A stretch of DNA of 64,000 nt from Eledone cirrhosa (taxonomy: Eukaryota > Mollusca > Cephalopoda > Octopoda > Eledonidae). The notes beneath the pieces are model-generated. The model saw only the letters and a program-made list of their open reading frames with translations, had not been told where the DNA came from and did not search any database. The position numbers and the translations under genes were made by a program. This document shows positions 46,324-58,198 of the stretch, piece by piece (the first letter of the stretch is position 1; each line of letters begins with the position of its first letter). The stretch is taken from positions 341,351,407 to 341,415,406 of the forward strand of contig OZ024743.1 in the NCBI GenBank assembly GCA_964016885.1, given 5' to 3'.

Positions 46324-46679
46324 GGCGACCTACGTAGTAAATCGTATCATCGTGAGCTCCGCAAAGGTTTGTTATTTCCGTTTGTTAAAAATTGCCATTT
46401 ATGGAAAGTTTTATTGTTAACTGTATATAAGCGCACATACATTGTTTTGCGAAAAGGCCACCCAAACAGATAGAGGCCTTGTACCCAAAATTTGAACATT
46501 TATAATTATCAAAAAAAATTTCTTTGAAAAAAAACATGGAAGTCTCACGAAGCTGACAGCCTTCCTCATAAACTAACACCTCACACCGACACCACCATTG
46601 TAAATATTACTACGTTTGCCAACACAAAAAAGCAGTAGCAATATTTTAAATGTCTCAGGCAGACATTCATTTCCTGCCA

Positions 46680-48450
46680 TTACCAATGACTGCAGGTGTT
46701 AAAGCACCACCACCACCACCACCACCGCGACAACAGAAACAAAAGAAGAAAAAAATAAATTAACTCTTGATGTCGAAATGAATTCAAGCAAAATGGACTC
46801 TTCCCCTCCGAACACCGCTGACGTCACCACCACCACAACTGAAACTAAAATTAATAATAACAAAAATAACGATAAAAACAACAGCAACAATGACATTAAA
46901 AAAACCACCCTAAGTTTTGCCAGAGTAGCAAAACAGTGCGAAGCATATCAGGTAACTCAGGAGGAATTAGAAAATGCCAAAAAAATGGTAAAGAATGATG
47001 GGTACAGGGTCAGCCCCCCCCCCCCACACACACATAATAAAATGGAGCATCGGCGCCTATGCACCGTGTCGTATCGAACAATTAATCTAAAATCGGGGCC
47101 GAGTGGAACGGGCATCCGAGTCCCAAATCCAAAAAGCTTTGGGACATGTGTGGGCAAGAAAAACCCACATCAGACGAGGGCAGAAGTATGGAACCGTGGA
47201 CGTGTTCTTTGAAACATCAGGGGAGGCTAGAGAACACTCCATGGTCCCATTAAGAAGTGACGACTTCACACTCGTCCCAAGCTATTGTGGCCAGAGACTC
47301 GTAAAGATCAGGGTGACCCACGTTTCACCGGCCATCGAAATTCCCTGGCTAATAGCGGCCGTCCTCGCCAGCATCGAAGCCAATACAAAGATAATAGCAA
47401 TAGCAAAAGAAAAGCAGGAGAACTGGTCCGGATCTGGGATGGAGCTCCTGATCCAAGCGGACCAAAAAAGCATTGAGGAGATCCCAGAGGTAATAGACCT
47501 CACTGACGGCAGCCACCTCACCGTAATTGTCGAGGGTAGAAGGCCTAGGTGTGTCGTTTGTGGTGAAGGAACCCACCTAAGTGCTTTCTGCCCTCAGGCT
47601 AAAAGGTTGAGGCCACCTCTCTTACCCACCCCAGTGACTCAACCATCAACACCACCAGTAGCAGAGATGGCAGCAACAACTGTAGCAGCAACAACAGAAG
47701 CAACTATAACAGCAACAACCCCAGCAACAGTAGCAAAACCAACACCAACACCACCCAACTCTTCAGAACTAGCACCAGCGCCTACACCATCCAGCACGCT
47801 ACAACCAAAACTAACGCCTGTGGAGGATTTTCCACTCCCCGGCCTATCACAACTGCAGACAGATTGTGATAACGAGGAGTGGGAAACTGTATCAGGAAAA
47901 AAAAAGAAACCAAAAAAGAAAAAATTCTCTTCCTTCCCCCTCCAAAAACAAAATACAGAGGGAAACAAATAAATTAACAAACAAAAAAGTTAGGACAGAT
48001 ATGCCACCATCCACACCAGCATCACCAACCCCATCACCACAAACACCAACACCATCACCATCATTAACCCCAACACCACCATCACCTACACCACAACAGT
48101 CACCAAAGAGCGTAACAGAAACAAACCCACAACAAACGCAAACAAAACAAAACAACCAAAACGATACACACTACGCAGCATTAAATTTGAACAACAACCA
48201 ATTATTACACTACATCCAACAACACCAGCATCACAGAAAAAGACTACACAACAACCCCAAAATTCACACCACCTCCACACATATAATCACTCGCATCACA
48301 CAGAAAACGTAGATGACACTAAAACAAAAATTCCCCAAAGACATCGGAGACTTCCGACAAGCACTCTCCAGAAGGATTTATAAGACATCCCTGATGAGGA
48401 GGCCACAAGCAGTGAAAAGGATCGAAAAACCGTCCTCTACGAGAAGTAAG
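46680..48450 (+). pseudogene. Tx1-like LINE copy 4, ORF1 (broken)
   Basis: Readable pieces: 46778-47212 (SSKMDSSPPNTADV, diverged), 47103-47972 (zinc knuckle CVVCGEGTHLSAFC) and 47866-48312 (C-terminal part). Frameshifts occur near 47015 (a C run), near 47100, and at the A run near 47900; short deletions near 48385 and 48435 remove the usual end. The start region near 46535 lacks the normal MANSPL sequence. Confidence 0.85.
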
Positions 48451-48488
48451 GTAAGTGGTCTTTCCCATCTCTTCCACTCCTTTTCAAC

Positions 48489-50388
48489 ATGACCTCACTC
48501 AGAATAGGCAGCATAAATGCGCGTGGCTTGGGCTCATCATGGAATCAGGGCCACCTGCTCAACGACCTCAGGTCACTAAACATATATGTAGTGGCCATCA
48601 GCGAGACAAGATCTCCGAAGCACGGGCCTTCGCACCGATCTTCGGCGGCTATGATGTGTACGCATCTCCCAGCCGTCCGGGGTCGGGGGGTGGAGTTGCT
48701 GTGCTTTTTCGGAGAGGTTTGGATCTTGCCATACGGGCCATCTTCCTGGACCCAGAAGGTAAGTTGGTGGTGCTGGACGTGACCAGCGGAGACGGGCAAG
48801 CTTTCAGGTTAGTGGCCGTCTATGCCCCGACAGGAGCAGGGCGGCCTGATTTCTTCCGGCGTCTGGAGACCTTTCTTGGAACGTCCCGCTCTTTAGTGTT
48901 AGTGGGCGACTGGAACGGGATCTTAGATGCACGCTGGGACTGTGTGGGATTAGTGGATAGGGGAGGATGGTGCAAGAGTCTCACCAACCTGCTCAGGCGT
49001 TTTGAACTGTCTTACAGGTACCGATTGAATTTCCCGAATGTACCAATATGGACTTGGACAAATCGCATATGATCATCCAGATCATATCTAGATAGAGTAT
49101 TTTGTAGGGAAATAGGTAGGTCTAGCATAGGCTGTCCACAATTCAAGATAGTCAGCTACACGGACCACTAATTCGTAATCAGTGTGCTTGACGGGCGCTG
49201 GACAGACGGACCGGTTAAATTGCTAGGGGTCTGGTTCGGTCCAGACCTCCAGACGGACAAAAACTGGTACGAGGTGACGAGCAGGGTGGCTTCTCTCACC
49301 CAGAAATGGGCCGAGAGGAAGCTATCCCTGAAAGGTCGAGCGGAGGTGGCTAACGCGTACATCGCGTCCGTCATCTACTACCGCCTGACCGTCGTACCTT
49401 GTCCTAAGCCCCGCCTGACTGCGCTGGAGCGTTTGCTCTTTCGCTTCTTGTGGAAGGGACGCGTTCCGATGGTCAGGCGGTCCATCTGCTGTCAACACCC
49501 GCTACGTGGAGGGCTGGGCATGCCGTGGCTGATGATGCGCAGACACGCGCTCAGGCTACGACATCTCCACCTCTTCCTCGACGGTGATCAGGTGTGGTCG
49601 CCGTTTGCTAGACACGTTTTTCCCCAGCTCGTCTCCTTGACGGAGCTGCAGTCCTGGGTCAAGCGAAGACCGAGAGGGAGCGCTTGGAGACTGGAATGTC
49701 TTCAGACGCTCACAGCCCTCGACCAATCGGGCATGTGATCGGTGGTAACTCCACCTTGGCGTTCTATAGGGGATTAGTGGAGGGGAAGAGCGACGACGTA
49801 CTTGGAGAAACTCTAGGCGTCGACGAAAATCAACTAGCCAATCTCTTCGGAAGGACTTTCGGGCCGGGGCCTATGGACAACTTCCAGAAATCCCTGGCCT
49901 GGCAGTGCTACCGGGGTGCTTTGCCAGTTCGGGATAAACTTTACAGGCATGGAGGTTCCGTCAGCCGGGCATGTCCGAGATGCGTACAGGGCGACGAAAC
50001 CGTCCTGCACGCACTCGTCCAGTGTCCGAGCATTGCTGACTTGTGGGTTTATGTCGAACACTTGCTGTCACGTGTAGGACGGATCCAGCTATCAGCTGAG
50101 TCCATCGTGAGGATTGCCCCGCCCTCTTCCTTTAGCCGGGAAGGGCAGGCAGTTTTTATCTGTCTGGTGGCCATGGCGAAAGAGATAGTATCGTGGACAC
50201 GTTTGAAAGGGCTGAAGACGAGCACTTACCTCTTCGGTGATGCCCTGATTAACTTTTTCAAATTTCATCTGAAAAGGAAAATCAGGGTAGAGAGGGAAGT
50301 GCTCTCTTCCCAGCATTTTGTTGAAAGATGGGTGAGAGAAGCAAGTATGGCCCGAATGAATGGGCTTTCTCTGAGTATGTGTCTGTAA
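48489..50388 (+). pseudogene. Tx1-like LINE copy 4, ORF2 (RT deleted)
   Basis: The APE domain begins normally (MTSLRIGSINARGLG), then shifts near 48605 and stops (CATATGATC) near 49069. The reverse transcriptase is absent because of the deletion at about 49191. The C-terminal part resumes with DGPVKLLGVWFGPD and keeps the CCHC (CPRCVQGDETVLHALVQC), with the same frameshift near 49731 as copy 2. Confidence 0.9.
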
Positions 50389-50634
50389 ATTAAAGGTGGA
50401 AAACTGGGAGAGGGCACTTGCCCTGGTGGTCAGGGTCACTGTGGTCTTTTAATGGGCTTCTCCACAAATGTCCCTCGGAAGTCTCCCCCCCCTATTGGGG
50501 AATCTTTCTTTGTTATTTTATTACATCCTCTGTTTTTTTTTACACGCAGAAATGCCCATTTGTACCGTCCTGTATTGTCCTGTACTGTCCTTAATGTCTA
50601 CTTTTTGTAAACCCTTGTGGTTAATAAAGAAAAC

Positions 50635-50661
50635 ATTATTATTAATATTATTATTATTATT
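50635..50661. repeat. (ATT)n shared by opposing Tx1-like and R4-like 3' ends
   Basis: ATT tract with one AAT interruption. The plus-strand Tx1-like copy 4 ends on its left, and the minus-strand R4-like element also has its 3' end here, so two elements meet tail to tail in one microsatellite. Confidence 0.97.
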
Positions 50662-53600
50662 GTTGTTATTCCTTGAATCTCAGTCATTGATGTTGGTTAA
50701 CTGGAAAGTCCGTTGGATTGAATATCAAGCCACTACCTGCAGCCTCAGATATTCAGGACGTATCGGAGGGTTCTTGCTGTTCCAAGCAAGCAAGCCTTTT
50801 GAAGCGTTCCAAAAAGCGTGAAGGGGCCGATTTTCTTTAACCATCCCTGGAAACTTTTGGAGATAGTCCCCAGTGCGCCTATGACAATCGGGATCACTTT
50901 GACTTCATGGCAGTTCCAAATCCTTTTCACCTCCCACTTTAGGTCCTGGTATCGGTTAATTTTCTCCCTCTCCTTCTCTTGCACTCTCGTGTCGAACGGG
51001 CAGGCCACATCCACAATCAGACACGATCTTTTTTCTTCGTCCACAACCACCAGGTCAGGTCTATTGTGTTCCAGTTTTTTGTCCGTCTGTATCCTAAAAT
51101 CCCACAGCACCTTCACCTGATTGTTCTCCATCACCGCCTCTGGCCTATGCTCATACCATTTCTCAGAATGTGGTAAATTGTTTACTTTGCACAGGTGCCA
51201 GTGGATCACCCTGCCCATCACATCGTGTCTCCAGCCGTTATAGTGGGTCTGGGCTAGGTGTTTACACTCGGACACAATGTGAGCCACAGTCTCCTCTCTC
51301 TCTCCACAGAACCTGCACAGTGGGCTAGCCTCCTCCTTGTAGATATGGTGCTTCAACCACTTCGTTTTGAGGGCCTGCTCCTGCGCAGCCATTAGCATTC
51401 CTTCTGTAGCCTTTTTGAGGTCTCCTCTTCTCAACCAGTTCCATGTCTGTGGATCTCTAAATTCAGTTTTCTCAAAGAAGGTACTATGAAGGGATTTTCC
51501 CTTAAGGCTGCTCTTCCTCCTTGATGTTATTTCCTCCTTGGACATCCCCTGGCCTACTGTCCCCTCCTTCAGTACAGTTCTGAGCATTGGCTCCTTACTA
51601 TAGGTCACGTATTTGTATAGGTTGTTTTTCTCCATCTGAACACAGTCCTCTATGCTGATAAGACCTCTTCCACCCTCAGATCTCCTTAGGTAGAGTCTAT
51701 CGACATCACTCCTCTTGTGGAACATGTTGTAGATAGTCAATAGCTTCCTAGTCTTCCTATCCATTTCTTTTTGTTCAGCAACATTCCATCTCAGAATTCC
51801 CGCACTGTACCTAATAATAGACACAGCTCGGGAATTTACTGCGCTTATGGCATTTCTGCTGTTCAGATGTGACTTCAATACGCTCCTTACTCTCCGAATG
51901 TATTCAGTTCCTAACAATTCCTTCATTTTTTTGTTCTTTATGCCATCAGCCTCCAGAACGCCCAAATACTTGTATCCTTCCTCAGAGTCAATTTCCTTTA
52001 TCATCTCACCTGTTGGTATCTGGATCCCGTTACTTCTGCTCAACCTACCCCTCTTCATCACAATGACTCCACATTTACCAATACCAAACTGTATACATAT
52101 ATCACTGCTGAAAATACGGACAGTGTCAACAAGCACATCCAACTCCTTCTCACTTTTCCCGAAGAGCTTAAGATCGTCCATGAAGAGGAGGTGATTGATG
52201 GTAAGCTCTCCCCTTCCCAACTTGTATCCTGCTCTCACTTTTCGCAGCATAATGGTCAAGGGCATCAGGGCAAGGACAAACAACAGAGGGGACAGGCTAT
52301 CTCCCTGGAAGATACCTCTCTTGATCTTCACGCTTCCCAAGGATACTCCAGTTGATGTCAACTCTGTCTCCCAGGACCCCATACTCCTGCCTAGCAACTG
52401 TCTGATGTTATCTGCCACCCTGAAGATCTCCAGGCTTTTGGTGATCCAGGAATGAGGCACCATGTCAAATGCCTCTCTGTAGTCTATCCATCCCATGGCA
52501 AGATCAGTGTGTCTCCTCCTGCAATTCCCCATTACCATCTTATCAATAAGTAACTGGTCCTTTGTACCACGTGACTTCTTTCGGCATCCTTTCTGTTCGT
52601 CCGGTAACAAGTTGTTTGTGTGGAGGTGATGGTAGATTTCCTCAGACACAATGCTCGTCAACAGTTTCCACATTACGGACAGACATGTGATAGGTCTATA
52701 GTTGGTAACATCATTACCCTTGATTCGGTCTTTCATTATCAGAACTGTGGTACCTTTTGTCAACCACTCTGGCACCTCTCCCGACACCAAGCAGTCATTG
52801 AACATGGCCGTCAGCTTCGGGTGGAGGGATGTTAAATATTTAATCCAATAGCCCTGCACACCATCTGGGCCTGGTGATTTCCAGTTGGTTATTTTTTGGG
52901 CCTGCCCCTTAAGAGTTTCAACTGTGATACTCAAATCAGTTTGTTGTTGTGCCTGCTCGCCGACCTCCCTCTGTACTGACTCAATCCACCCTGCCTGGGC
53001 ATTGTGTCTAACATCCTACTCCCATATTCCTCTCCAGAATGTTTTAGTTTGCTCCGCCCCAGGGATCAAGTCGTTGCCTCTTTCTTTCCCCTCAAGCTGT
53101 CCAAACAGCATCTTCTGGTTGTTGTCGAACATGCGGTTCTGTTTATACTGACTGACTCTGTTCTCGTATCGCCTGATTTTGGCACTCTTTGCTACAATGC
53201 GTTGCTTCAGTTCCACTATGATAATATTTAGCTTTTTCCTCCTAGTTTTGTATTTTATTTCCAGTCTATTTTTAGTGCCTATGTTTTTTAGTGTCCCATT
53301 CAGTAGTGACTCAAGCTTTCCTATGTCATTTCTCATTTCCCCGATTTGCCCACTCAGTCGCTTCTTCCACCACGGCTCTGCTCTTTCTTGTCTATTGTTT
53401 CCTCTCGCTTTTATACCAAGTAGTTTCCTCACCGTATTTGCTGTTGCTTTGAGGATATTGTTGCACTGGTGAAGGCTCCTCGCCTCAAGGTATGGGATGA
53501 CTTTGTTTACCTTAGCTGTTGTTTCTTTTAACTTTTTCCTGTCTACAAATCTTAGGTTCATAGGTCTCCCACTATCATTGTTCAATTCATCTACCACTAA

Positions 53601-53904
53601 ATTTAGGATGTCAACCGAATCTTGTCCTAGCCCGTCAGCATTCATCTCCTCAGTGGCCGTATCTCTGTTCCAGGTATTATTTATCTCAGTATTCAGATCA
53701 TTGTCTGCTTCGGGTGGTTCCTCCGTTCTCAGGACCTCTTCACCTTCATTTCCCACTGGCTCGCTTGTCTGGCATACTACACCCGCCATCTCCAAGCCAT
53801 TCTCTCTGCTCAGTTCCTCCAGTTCCAGCTCGCTTATCCATCCATTAGTTCTTATTACCCGAGCCTGCCCGGCCAATTTTTGTTCATCTAATTTAAATAA
53901 ACCA
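50662..53904 (-). mobile_element. R4/Dong-like LINE family A, main copy (3.2 kb)
   Basis: Minus-strand non-LTR element bounded by (ATT)n on both sides. One long ORF encodes RT, zinc motif and restriction-like endonuclease, the layout of the R2/R4 early-branching group. Dong, a related element in silkworm, is known to insert in TAA repeats, which is the same triplet. Compared with family B it lacks the first N-terminal segment, so it is probably slightly 5'-truncated. Confidence 0.88.
50745..53876 (-). pseudogene. R4/Dong-like family A ORF: RT + CCHC + restriction-like endonuclease, one amber stop
   Basis: The N-terminal 286 codons and the C-terminal 729 codons are in the same frame, separated by a single TAG (53016-53018) and 27 open codons, giving 1043 codon positions in all. 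In the 729-codon part: NWKSPGPDGVQGYW (18-30), NYRPITCL (78-85), GWIDYREAFD (motif A, 148-157), KRGIFQGDSLSPLLF (motif B, 205-219), FMDD (motif C, 251-254), GYKYLGVLEADG, then zinc motif C540-C543-H552-C557. The PD-(D/E)XK-type endonuclease has R625-P-D627 and D642 (LIVD), with KINRYQDLKWEV after it. There is no in-frame ATG at the 5' end; the frame is open back into the AAT repeat. FMDD for the usual YADD is normal in this group. Confidence 0.9.
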
Positions 53905-53905
53905 A

Positions 53906-53966
<61 letters not shown>
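53905..53966. repeat. (ATT)n between two R4-like family A copies
   Basis: About 20 uninterrupted triplets. On its left is the 5' end of the main copy, on its right the 3' end of the next copy; both are on the minus strand. Confidence 0.98.
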
Positions 53967-55243
53967 GTTCTTTGAGTCTCAGTCATTGATGTTAATTAAC
54001 TGGAAAGTTTGTTGAAATGAATATCAAGCCTCAAACATTCAGGACGTATCGAAGGTTCCTTGCTGTTCCCTGTAAGCATGCCTTTTGCGGTTTTACAAAA
54101 AGCGGAGCTGGAATAATCTTCTTTAACCATCCTTGGAAACTCTTTGACATAGTACCTAGTGCCCCTATGACAATCGGGACGATCTTGATTTTATGGCAGT
54201 TCCAAATCCTTTTTAACTGCCACTTAAAATCCTGGTATCTGGTAATTTTCTCCATCTCCTTCTCTTACACTCTCGTGTCAAATGGGCAGGCTATATCTAC
54301 AATCAGGCACGATCTTTTTTCCCTGTCCAAAACCACCAGGTCAGGCCTATTGTGTTCTAATTTCTTGTCCGTCTGCATGCTAAAATCCCTCAGCAACTTC
54401 ACCTGATCGTTTTCTAACACCGACTCCGGCTTATGCTCATACCATTTCTCAGAATGTGGTAAATTGTTTACTTTGCATAGGTGCCAGTGGATCACCCTGC
54501 CCGTCACATAATGTCTCCAGATTTTATAGTGAGTCTGGGATAGGTGTTTGCACTCGGATACAATGAGACCCACAGTCTCATCTCTCTCTCTCCACAGATC
54601 CTACACAGTGAGCTTGTCAATATGGTGTTTCACCTACTTCTTCTGAGGGCCTGCTCTTGCGCAGCCATTAGTATACCTTCTGTAGCTTTTTTAAGGTCTC
54701 ATGTTTTTAACCAGTTCCATGTCTGTGGATTTCTAAATTCCGTTTTCTTAAAGAAGGTGCTATGAAGGGATTTTTCATGAAGGCTGCATTTCCTCCCTGT
54801 TGTTATTTCATCCTTGGACATCCCTGGTCTATTGTCCTCTCCTTCAGTACAATATTGAGTATTGGCTCCCTGCTATCAGTCAAGTATTTGTGTAGGTTGT
54901 TATTCTCCATCTGAACACAGTCCTCTATGGTTATAAGACCTCTTCCACCTTCAGATCTCCTTAAGTAGAGTCTATCAACATCACTCTCCTTGTTGAACAT
55001 GTTGTAGATAGTCAATAGCTTCCTAGTCTTCCTATCCATTTCTTTTTTGTTCAGCAACATTCCATTTCAGAATCCTACACTGTACCTAATAATAGACACA
55101 ACTCGGGATTTACAACATTTATGATATTCCTACTATTTAGATGTTATTTTAATACGTTCCTTACTTGCCTTATGTATTCAGATCTTATCAATTCCTTCAT
55201 TTAATTTTGTTATTGATGCCATCTGCCTCCAGAACACCTAAAT
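53967..55243 (-). pseudogene. R4/Dong-like family A', diverged 5'-truncated copy
   Basis: Minus strand. It matches the C-terminal 40% of family A: KEMDRKTRKLLTIYNMF...RSEGGRGLITIEDCVQME, a degenerate zinc region, NRPDLVVLDREKRSCLIVDIACPFD of the endonuclease, then the 3'UTR. There are several stops and frameshifts, and divergence from the main copy is clearly higher than between the Tx1-like copies. It breaks off 5' at the KYLG codons directly against (ATT)n, as expected for 5' truncation during insertion. Confidence 0.88.
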
Positions 55244-55266
55244 ATTATTATTATTATTATTATTAT
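55244..55266. repeat. (ATT)n between family A' and family B
   Basis: Short ATT tract that ends at AGTTGCATTTATC, the 3' terminus of family B; the same terminus follows (ATT)n at 58926. Confidence 0.95.
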
Positions 55267-58198
55267 AGTTGCATTTATCTTGCTTTATGTTCATACGAGT
55301 TATCACCAAGTCACACCCAGTGACTTCAAGAGATAACAAGGTCCGCCATGTTCAAGAAAGAACATACATACACACACATGCATCTTTAGGTGTTTAGACT
55401 TGTGATGTACTTATATTGACAGAATCCTCCTTAGTATATAGGCAGTTCCCATTAGTACTATCTTCTGTATGTCTCCTATACGTGGGTTTCCTGGGATTTG
55501 CGATAAGTAATCATTAGACCCATTAGGTATCATTGCTAGAGCGCCTACAACCACTGGTATTGTTTTAGTTTTCAATTTCCACATTTTTCCAATTTCTATC
55601 TCTATTTTCAAATGTTTTTATAGATACATTCTTGTCTATTGGAACGGATATATCAATTAGCAGGCATACACTCTTTTTAAAGTCCTTCAGTATTATATCA
55701 GGTCTATTTGCATCTATTTTTCGGTCTGTTTGGATGCTAAAGTTCTACAAGATTGAGATGTGATCTTTTTCAAGTAAGGGAGGTGGTTGATGCTCCCACC
55801 ATTTCTTTTGATGGGGCAGATCAAAATGCATACACATTATCCAATGTATGTATTGTGCAGCTGTCATGCCTGTTTAGGTATTCGGTTGGAGCTATAGGAC
55901 TGCAAATTAAAATTATATGATCAATGGTCTGTGGTTGTTTTTTATATACATGGCATAATGGGTTGCATCCATTTCTTATTATGTTGGCTTGGTAATTTTA
56001 TCTTGTGCTGATATAATCAGTCCATCAGTCTCCGATTTCAGTACAGAGGATGGGTTAAAGTTTTGTCAACATCAGGATTGTTAGCTCTTTCTGGGTATTT
56101 TCCATACAGAGGCATTTCTTGCCATTTCTTAGCCAGTTTCTGTAGCAGTTCTTACTTTGCAGTTACTTTTGCCTGCTTTGCTTTTTCTGTGTTTTCCTTT
56201 TCAGCAGTAAATGGGACTTCTGAAATGTGTAGTCCATTACTGTATCTTTGTGCATCTTTTGTAATGGAGTATGATCTTTTGATTCTTTCGTGTTTCAAAA
56301 CGAGTTTGATCATCCAATCATGTGATTCCCTTAGATATGTAGATAATCCAATTGTTGCAGTTTTCAACGCAATATCTAACTGGACTAACCCACGTCCTCC
56401 TTTTTTCCTAGGGAGATATATTCTATCTGTATCTGCCTTAGGGTGATGCATTCTGTGCATGGTGAAGCATTTTCTAATTTTTGTATCGAGCCTACGGATC
56501 TCTGTGCTTGACCAGTTGATGATATTGTAACTATAGGTTACTACTGGTATGGCAAGCGTGTTTATGGCATCGATCCTATTCCTTGCATTCAATTCCGTTC
56601 TTAAGATTGCTCTTACTCTGCGGTAACATTCCTTCCTTATCCTTTCCCTCAATGTCCAGTGCTTGATTCCGTCTCCTTCACGAACACCTAGATATTTGTA
56701 AGTTTCCTGTTGATCAAGTTCTGTTATCACATTCCCCCGATCAAGATTAATGTCTGAACTTTTCAGCAGCCTTCCTGAGAAATAAAAAAGGTGATAAAGA
56801 GTGACCCTTTAAAATTCGACAATTAATATTAACTTTTCCAGCTTCAAGTGATTCCTTTTCACTATTCAAAAGGAGTGTCGTTTTCCATGTCTTCATACTG
56901 AATGACAAAAACCTCCTGACAACGGGGGATATTTTGAAAATCTCTAAACATTTTTCAATCCAACTGTGTGGCAAACTATCGAATGCTTTTTTATAATCTA
57001 TCCAAGCAATCGACAGATTTTTGTATCTATTATGACAATTTTCCAGTATCATTTTGTTAACCAAAAGCTGATCCTTACAGCCATATGAGCCTCGTTTACA
57101 TCCTTTCTGCTCATTGGGAAAGAGATCATTTGTAATCAGGTGGTCATATGTATATTCAGTTAGGACTGATGTTAACATTTTATACACTGAAGTCAAGCAA
57201 GTTATCGGTCTGTAATTTTTGGGATTGTTTGTCTCATCATTCTTCGGAAGCAGGAACGTAATGTCGTTAAGTAGTCATGATGGTATCTTTTCTGGCTCCT
57301 TAACTATTTCATTGTAAATTTGGGCTAACAGCTCATGAGACTCTGTGAAGGCATTTATCCAGAAATTTGGTATTTTGTCTTTTCCTGGGGATTTCCATTT
57401 GCTGGTTTTCTAAGAGCCAAACGCAACTGTTCAACTGTTATATTTTCCCATATTTGTTCCTCAAGGTGAGCTGTATCTTTCATTTGTCTGTCTATCCATG
57501 GGGCATGTATATTATTAACTTTTTCTTTGGCCCAGATCTTTTCCCAGAATTCTTGCACTTCCTCCTTGGTTGGTATTGATTTAGCACTTATTGTTGACTT
57601 GCCAATTTTTCTGTAGAAGTTTCTTTGGTTGTTTTTGAACATATTATTGTCCTTATAGAATCTAGATCGTTTTTCAAAGCGCCTTATACGAGCAGCTTTG
57701 GCCGACACTTTTTGCTTGATTATTTCTATCAGCATGTCTATGTCACATGTTGATTTTATACTGTACTTTTTTTTCAATTTTCTAAGTTTAGTTTGTTTAA
57801 CAGGTTCACCTACTTTATAGTTTGTTAACATTTCTATGTCAGATCGGAGAAGGTTTATTTGGCGATTGATGTTCTCTTGCCAAGTAGATTTCTTGTGGGA
57901 ATTCCTTTGTTTTTTCATCTTCACTCCACATAAGTGAGTGGTGACTTTAGCCGATGCATAATAGAGATGATTTATATCAGTAATGTTTAGTTTGTTTGTG
58001 ATGATAATGTTTTTGAGAATTATGTTAGTCTTGTGTATTATCTTTTGGTTCTGTTTGGAGTTCTGGATCTTAGGGAGGGTGTCTCGTTCCCCCATGTCAG
58101 ATTCTTTCATTTTCATCCATTCGATCATAATTTCATCCTTCAAGTTGGCAAGTTCGTTCTCATTCATTTCTTTATCATTTACGATCTCATTATTTTCG
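55267..58198 (-). pseudogene. R4/Dong-like LINE family B, copy B1 (multiply deleted)
   Basis: Second R4-like family, distinct in sequence from A. From 3' to 5': 3'UTR 55267-55410; endonuclease and zinc remains with many breaks (55411-56060); C-terminal linker (56152-56730: YKYLGVREGDGIKH, RRLDTKIRKCF); RT pieces (56747-57196: AWIDYKKAFDSLPHSW motif A, IFKISPVVRRF). The N-terminal part is at 57355-58198 (KMKKQRNSHKKSTWQENINRQ, AARIRRFEKRSRFYKDN). About 220 bp containing the motif C region are deleted at about 56770. A TGA near 57275 and a frameshift near 57410 also break it. The 5' end is lost at a junction to fragment B2. Confidence 0.88.

Larger units (their letters stand above)
46324..50634 (+). 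mobile_element. Tx1-like LINE, copy 4 (internal deletion, 4.3 kb)
   Basis: Normal termini, but about 1.5 kb of ORF2 is missing: at about 49191 the APE end (...GTGTGCTTGAC) is joined to the post-RT sequence GGGCGCTGGAC. The 5' part is the most diverged of the four copies. The 3' part is nearly identical to copy 2, including a shared frameshift and the adjoining R4-like junction. Confidence 0.9.
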
